The translations under genes were made by a program, and so were the position numbers. The notes below the pieces were generated by a model. That model saw nothing but the letters and a program-made list of their open reading frames with translations, was not told the DNA's origin and made no database searches. Source: Eutypella sp. D-1 (Eukaryota > Ascomycota > Sordariomycetes > Xylariales > Diatrypaceae). Taken from it: a stretch of 64,000 bases of DNA. Below are positions 59,326 through 64,000 of the stretch, one piece after another; the first letter of the stretch is position 1, and every line of letters begins with the position of its first letter. The DNA lies in the NCBI GenBank assembly GCA_023313575.1, contig JAJTTP010000025.1, forward strand, positions 1 through 64,000. The letters are read 5' to 3'.

Positions 59326-60481
59326 TTAATCAGTCAGGCATATATCCTGAAATATGCGCCCGATTACGCCATGTCTCAGAGCGAGGATGTCGTCGTGATT
59401 GGCCCTGGCAATAGTAGTACTGGAATAGTTGATGCAGTCGCCGCGTTGCTCAGCCCTCCAACAATGGTCGAACCAAGTTGGCCCAGCGGCAGTGCCAATC
59501 ATGATGTCCGACTCGGCAAAATAAACAGCGACTCGAAGCGGCGTCGCAGCACCAGGACTGGCGCTGCATCGCTCCCGCTCGAGCTGGGCCAACAACGGCA
59601 CAAGTGAGTCGTAGTCTCCCCAGCTTCCCCAGCACCCAGGGTACTCTTCTCGTTTCAGCAGCAGAAGGGCGTCTCGGCCTAGGCCTTGCATATCCTCGTG
59701 GTTGATGCGATTTACGAGCTCGGGGAAAAGGCTCTCCTCTAGCGCCACGGCGTCGGCATCCACCCCGGGTGCGAGGGAATCAGATGGCGCCTGGCTTAGG
59801 GAAGGTACAAGGGAGATGAGGCCGCTGCTGAACTGAATAGCGGGAGCGATGTTGGTTTGGACAAACTTCACGACGTGGTCATAGCTGCCGACCATAGCGT
59901 TGGGCAAAAGACCGGCGAGTTTGAGGAGCGAGACGCCTGAGTGGGAAGGGTAGATCCACGGGGCACAGAGGCCGACGTAGGGACGCGTGGGATGCAGCCG
60001 GTGACGTAGGTGGAGAAGCACGTTGACGGCGTACACGGCACCGCCGCTATACCCGAGGACAAAGACATGCTCAATAGCAAGATGCTCCAGTACTGCGTCC
60101 ACCATGTCGAGCCATACGCGGATCCGGTCTGCCGGAGCAGCATCCGTCGTCGCGCCAAAGCCCGGGCGGTCCAGACTCACGATGCGTACCCCATGCTGCT
60201 TCGCAAGCTCGTCTTTGGTGGTTAATAAGTATCGGCTGGTCACACGTTTTAATATGCTTCTTGACTGAACTGAGTGAGTTATTAGCCCACCTTCCTAGGA
60301 TAGGGCCGCAGAACAGCAGGACGTGTTCATGATTGTGATGACCGAAGTCGGCGTATGTCACCTTGAGCTCGGCCGGTCTGGCGGCGCCTGTAGGGGGTAG
60401 CGTAAGGGTTCGATGAAATCGCTCGTCGTCTAAGTATGGGCGAGTTGTAGCATCTCCATCATTGTTGCCGTCCCCAGTCAT
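59326..60481 (-). CDS. alpha/beta hydrolase fold protein
   Basis: Two exons, 60481-60291 and 60235-59326 (intron 60290-60236, 55 nt, phase 2, GTGGGC...CCAG) give 366 residues. An N-terminal beta-strand region (LKVTYADFGHHNHEHVLLFCGP) leads to the oxyanion-type segment. The splice yields GPILGSRYLLTTKDELAKQHGVRIVSLDRPGFG. The nucleophile elbow is VLGYSGG with Ser near residue 125. The acid is probably in YFAESDIMIG and the His in ARANHDDILAL near the end, so the triad looks complete. No signal peptide. The substrate cannot be told; nothing nearby suggests a biosynthetic cluster. It is the last gene before the AT-rich block. Confidence 0.83.
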
Positions 60482-60850
60482 GTTGGTTAGAAACTTAGGA
60501 TCAGCGTCCTTTCGATTTTCTATATATATTATACTAGGGCGTTTTCTTTACCCTGTCTATGTTCTTTCTTTGATTCCGTTTGTCAGTCATATGGCATAAT
60601 GGTTGCCTTCATGGTTACTATTCAGCCTATGGGTGAGGGTTGGGTACTGTCAGATGTAAATAGGATGAACACGGCCCCACTCTTATAGGCTACATGCATT
60701 GAATTTCTGGCTAGGCTCATTGTAGTTAGCTGCTGCGCCCCCCTTTTTTAGTGCTTATAGGTACTTACATAGGCTCTAATCCTAAGATTCTTTTTCGTTC
60801 TTTCTTTCCTTACCTTTAGATGGTTATAATATGTTGGTAGGTATGTACGT
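60482..60850. other. transition zone between genes and AT-rich block
   Basis: Base composition falls here from about half GC toward the AT-rich block. No coding sequence is seen. Confidence 0.5.
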
Positions 60851-63800
60851 AAAGGAAAGAGATAATAACAGAATAAAAGGTAATAAGACTGGTGTTATAT
60901 TTTGGTCTAAGGTTTACTGTCTATTTATAAGGGATATAGGTAAAGCCTATATCTTTTATATAAACAGGAGATAAGTATATAAGTATTTCTTACTGGTATA
61001 TGGGTCTATATTAATAATTAATAATAATTAATATTTACTTTATTTTTTTTTTTAATCGATTAATTACGAAATAGTTATTAAAAAAATATTAAATAAACGA
61101 ATAAATAATAATAATAAACGAACGTTAATAAGGTTATTCCCGTTTTACCTATCTTTTTAATTTTAATATAATCTAATTATTTTTAATAAACGTTTTTATA
61201 ACTTTGTTAAAGGTAGCTTTTATTATGGTATTAATAAGATTGCAAATGTTATAGATTTATCGAATATTATTAATTTTTTTATTTTTATAAAATTGTTATA
61301 ATATTATTAAATCGATTATTAATCTTTTTTTATTAATACTATTTATTTATATTAAGCATTGATATAAGGAGAAAAAGTTAATGTATAAAATTAATAAGGC
61401 GTAAAGGAGTAATAATCGGGTTAAGATAATATTTAATATATAATATATAATATAACCTATATCGAATTTTTAAATTATGCCATATATTTTATTGGTTAAA
61501 ATATTACGCGTAATGCGTTTATATTTAGTAAATAATTAATAAATGATATTATTTTTAATATTAAGTTTATTATTATATCCCGGTTTTTTATTACTTAAAA
61601 CGATAATATAGCCGATTTACGAACTTATATTTTTATTATTAATAAATAAATTATCGACGAAAATATATAATTTTAATTTAATAAGGTTTAATTCGATGTA
61701 ATTAAGTCTGCGATTTTTATTTTTTATTTATTATTTAATTTTAACATTTAATATTTTAATTTTTTTAAAGCCGGGCTTAATATGTTATGCCGTTATAAAG
61801 TAATCGGACGCGGTTTTTAGCTAATAAATTAAAAAAATATAAACTTTACGTGCTTATTATTTAATATATTTTTTTATTAACTTCGGGGGAGGTGCTTTTA
61901 AATTTAAAAGTTCTAACTTTTTAGCTTATCCTTTTTATATAGCAAATATTTTATGTTTACAGATAATAATTTATAAACTATTAAAGTTTTTAATCGATCC
62001 GTTTTTTATTATTTTTTAAGGTTATATTTTAATTTCTGCTTTAATAAATGCTTTATTTTTTAATGCTAAAAAATCCGTAATACCAATATTAAACGTGTTA
62101 TCCGTTTAAAGTTTTATAATCCCGAATAGTTTTAAGTTTAATATTAATAAATAAAAGTTAAAAGTTAATAACTTTATATATAATTCCCGTTAATAATGTT
62201 TTAAATAAGTTTTAAACCAGTATATACCTAATTTTATAAATTCGTATAATGATTTAATAACATATAATAACGTTTTTTTAAAGTATTTATTTTTTAATTT
62301 AATAAATAATTATACGAAAATGGTTCGTTATATCAGTGTTTTAAATTAGGTATATATTATGGTAATATTACGTATTATGATTTTTATTTTTTTAAGCCGT
62401 AAAGTAAGGGCTATTATTAAAATAAAATATTAGCTAGTTTATTAAATTATAAATGCATAAATTATAATAAAATTTTTATTAAAATCCTTATAACTTTAAA
62501 TAATAAGTTATAACTTTTTATATAATAATAAAATGTTTTTACCTTTTATTTTACGGATTATCTTTAATTTAAAGATTATTATACTTAGGTATATGGTATT
62601 ATATATTTTAAATCGTAAAATGCTTTCTTTAAATAAAGCATTTAACTCCTTTAAATCGGAGGCCTTAAATAGTTTTTTTAACGTTATAATCTTTTTATCT
62701 GCCTTTAGCTTAAAAGCTAATGTTTTATTATTTTTCTTTTTAATATTAACGTATAAAAAGTTTATACGTACCTTTTCGGTTTTTTTGTCGGGGATAGTTA
62801 TCGGCTTTTTTTTTAACTAGGTATAAAGTTTAATATAAAAGCTTTAAAAGGTTATTATACCTTTTATTACTTTCGAGTTTACCGTTACGTTTTTATCAGT
62901 AACCGTAATAACTTTAAAAGGTCCTTTTTATCCTTTTTTTTTTATATATAAATACTTCGTTATTTAAAAAAAAAGATCTTAAAAATGTTTTTTAGGTATT
63001 TAGGCTATTCCTAATATTTAATACGTTTTAAACCGATTTTTATGCTTTAATCTTTTTAACTTTTATTATAACCTTTTATATTACTTAAGCTTTTTAGGTT
63101 TATATAAAAGTAAAAAGTAAATTTATATTAATTCGAAAATAAGCTTTAAAAATTAATAAAATAAAGATAAAGCCGTTAAAGTTAGTTATGTTATTAACTG
63201 TTTTTATTATTATTTATAAACGTAATAATTTTAATCTTATACTTTTAAACTTTTCCGTAATAATTTTATAAGCTTTATGTATAAAATTATAATACCTTTT
63301 TATTTTACCGATAAATTAATATATTTTTATTAATACTTAATAATATATAATATTAATAAAGTATGTTTTATTACGGAACTTAATGTTATCGAAATTTATA
63401 TTAACGTTATAAGTTATAATATCCGGGGGTTTTAAGTACGTATCGATTTAGCATTTTTTAAATACGTTTTATATTTTTTTAATTAATATATTCCTTATAA
63501 AACGGGCTATTTAAAATCCGGTAGCTATATCGATAATATAGAAAATAGGTTTTTTATTTAGGTATATTATATTAACGATTATTTTAAAGTTAAAGTTAAC
63601 CTTAAGATCTTTAAAATTAAATTTAAATCTTTAAGGTGCTTTTTTTTTAATTTAGTAATAATGGTAAAACTTGTTAATTTTTTTAAAAATATCGATTTTA
63701 ATATCGTAATTTGTTTTATTTAAAAGGTTATATAATTTATTAACCGATAAATGCTTAAAACGTATATGGATTTTATACAGCTTTATTTCGGTAAAATAAG

Positions 63801-64000
63801 TGATATTGTTAAATTTAAACCATAGGTATCCTTATTTTTAAGTAACGTTTATATAACGGCTGGTTTATTCCTAACTATTAGTCCAGTCGAGGGGTTTATA
63901 TTAGCAGAAGTGCTAGGGGTTTTAAATAATAAATAATTACGTTTAGTAATAGTAAAAAAAAAGGTGCTTTAAATAACTAAGTTATATTATAAGCTAATAA
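60850..64000 (-). mobile_element. RIP-degraded Ty1/copia retrotransposon (truncated by window end)
   Basis: Very AT-rich DNA in which the minus strand, read through stops, still spells a copia Pol in the right order. GAG-pre-integrase/HHCC region: 63780-63630 (pattern KIHIRFKHLSVNKLYNLL, KINKFYHYY). Integrase core: 63620-63100 (IVNIIYLNKKPIFYIIDIAT, IDTYLKPPDII, IKRYY). Reverse transcriptase start: 62800-62200 (IIRKIKGK, ALTLRLKKIKIIIRNIT). RNase H: 61680-61200 (LYIFVDNLFINNKNISS, KYKRITRNILTNKIYGII, INFFSLYQCL). The Pol end is near 61140, followed by probable LTR remnant to ~60850. The integrase and RT frames differ by one base; RT and RNase H share a frame. Stops sit where Gln, Arg and Trp codons are expected, the signature of C-to-T/G-to-A change. 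It cannot encode an active protein. The 5' LTR and gag lie beyond the window. Confidence 0.88.

Noticed and set aside
62533..62820. 95-codon plus-strand frame in the AT-rich block
   Set aside because: The minus strand here reads as decayed copia reverse transcriptase; the plus frame is Phe/Leu/Ile-rich as expected of AT-rich DNA.

Overview
This window is nuclear DNA of a filamentous ascomycete (Pezizomycotina, probably Sordariomycetes). The supporting signs are short introns (mostly 50-100 nt) with GTAAGT/GTATGT-type donors and GCTAAC/GCTAAT branch sites, fungus-specific protein families (Mdm34, ankyrin-CorA fusions, Fungal_N/STAND-type N-termini), long gene-poor spacers, and a terminal AT-rich block that looks like a retrotransposon destroyed by repeat-induced point mutation (RIP). 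No species name can be given from sequence alone.

Layout, left to right: ipk1 (+, inositol-pentakisphosphate 2-kinase); mdm34 (+, ERMES tether subunit); a beta/gamma-crystallin-like protein (-); an unrecognised protein with a mitochondrial-type N-terminus (-); syf2 (+, spliceosome); coq11-type NAD(P)-binding protein (-); yaf9 (+, YEATS chromatin reader); hem1 (-, 5-aminolevulinate synthase); slc1-type 1-acylglycerol-3-phosphate acyltransferase (+); an LMBR1-family membrane protein (-); a five-exon Fungal_N/ankyrin-like protein (+); a spacer of about 3 kb with a decayed repeat pair and an NTPase-like fragment; an L-type lectin (+); a 5 kb spacer; PKA catalytic subunit (+); a CorA-like membrane protein (+); a kappa-class glutathione S-transferase (-); an eleven-exon ankyrin-CorA fusion (+); an alpha/beta hydrolase (-); and from about 60.85 kb to the window end an AT-rich block holding a Ty1/copia pol on the minus strand.

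The first 32 kb and the 39-54 kb stretch are conserved housekeeping genes. Several serve mitochondria or organelle membranes (mdm34, hem1, coq11, GST kappa, and slc1 for phospholipid), but their arrangement looks like ordinary fungal gene scatter, not a cluster. The more accessory content is the Fungal_N/ankyrin-like gene, the NTPase remnant, the ankyrin-CorA gene and the RIP-destroyed copia element, mostly lying toward the AT-rich edge. That edge looks like a compartment boundary between gene-rich balanced DNA and a repeat-rich AT block. Intron-exon models were built by hand. All were checked for reading-frame continuity, and two junctions are flagged as unresolved (CorA-like 5' end; GST kappa exon 2/3).
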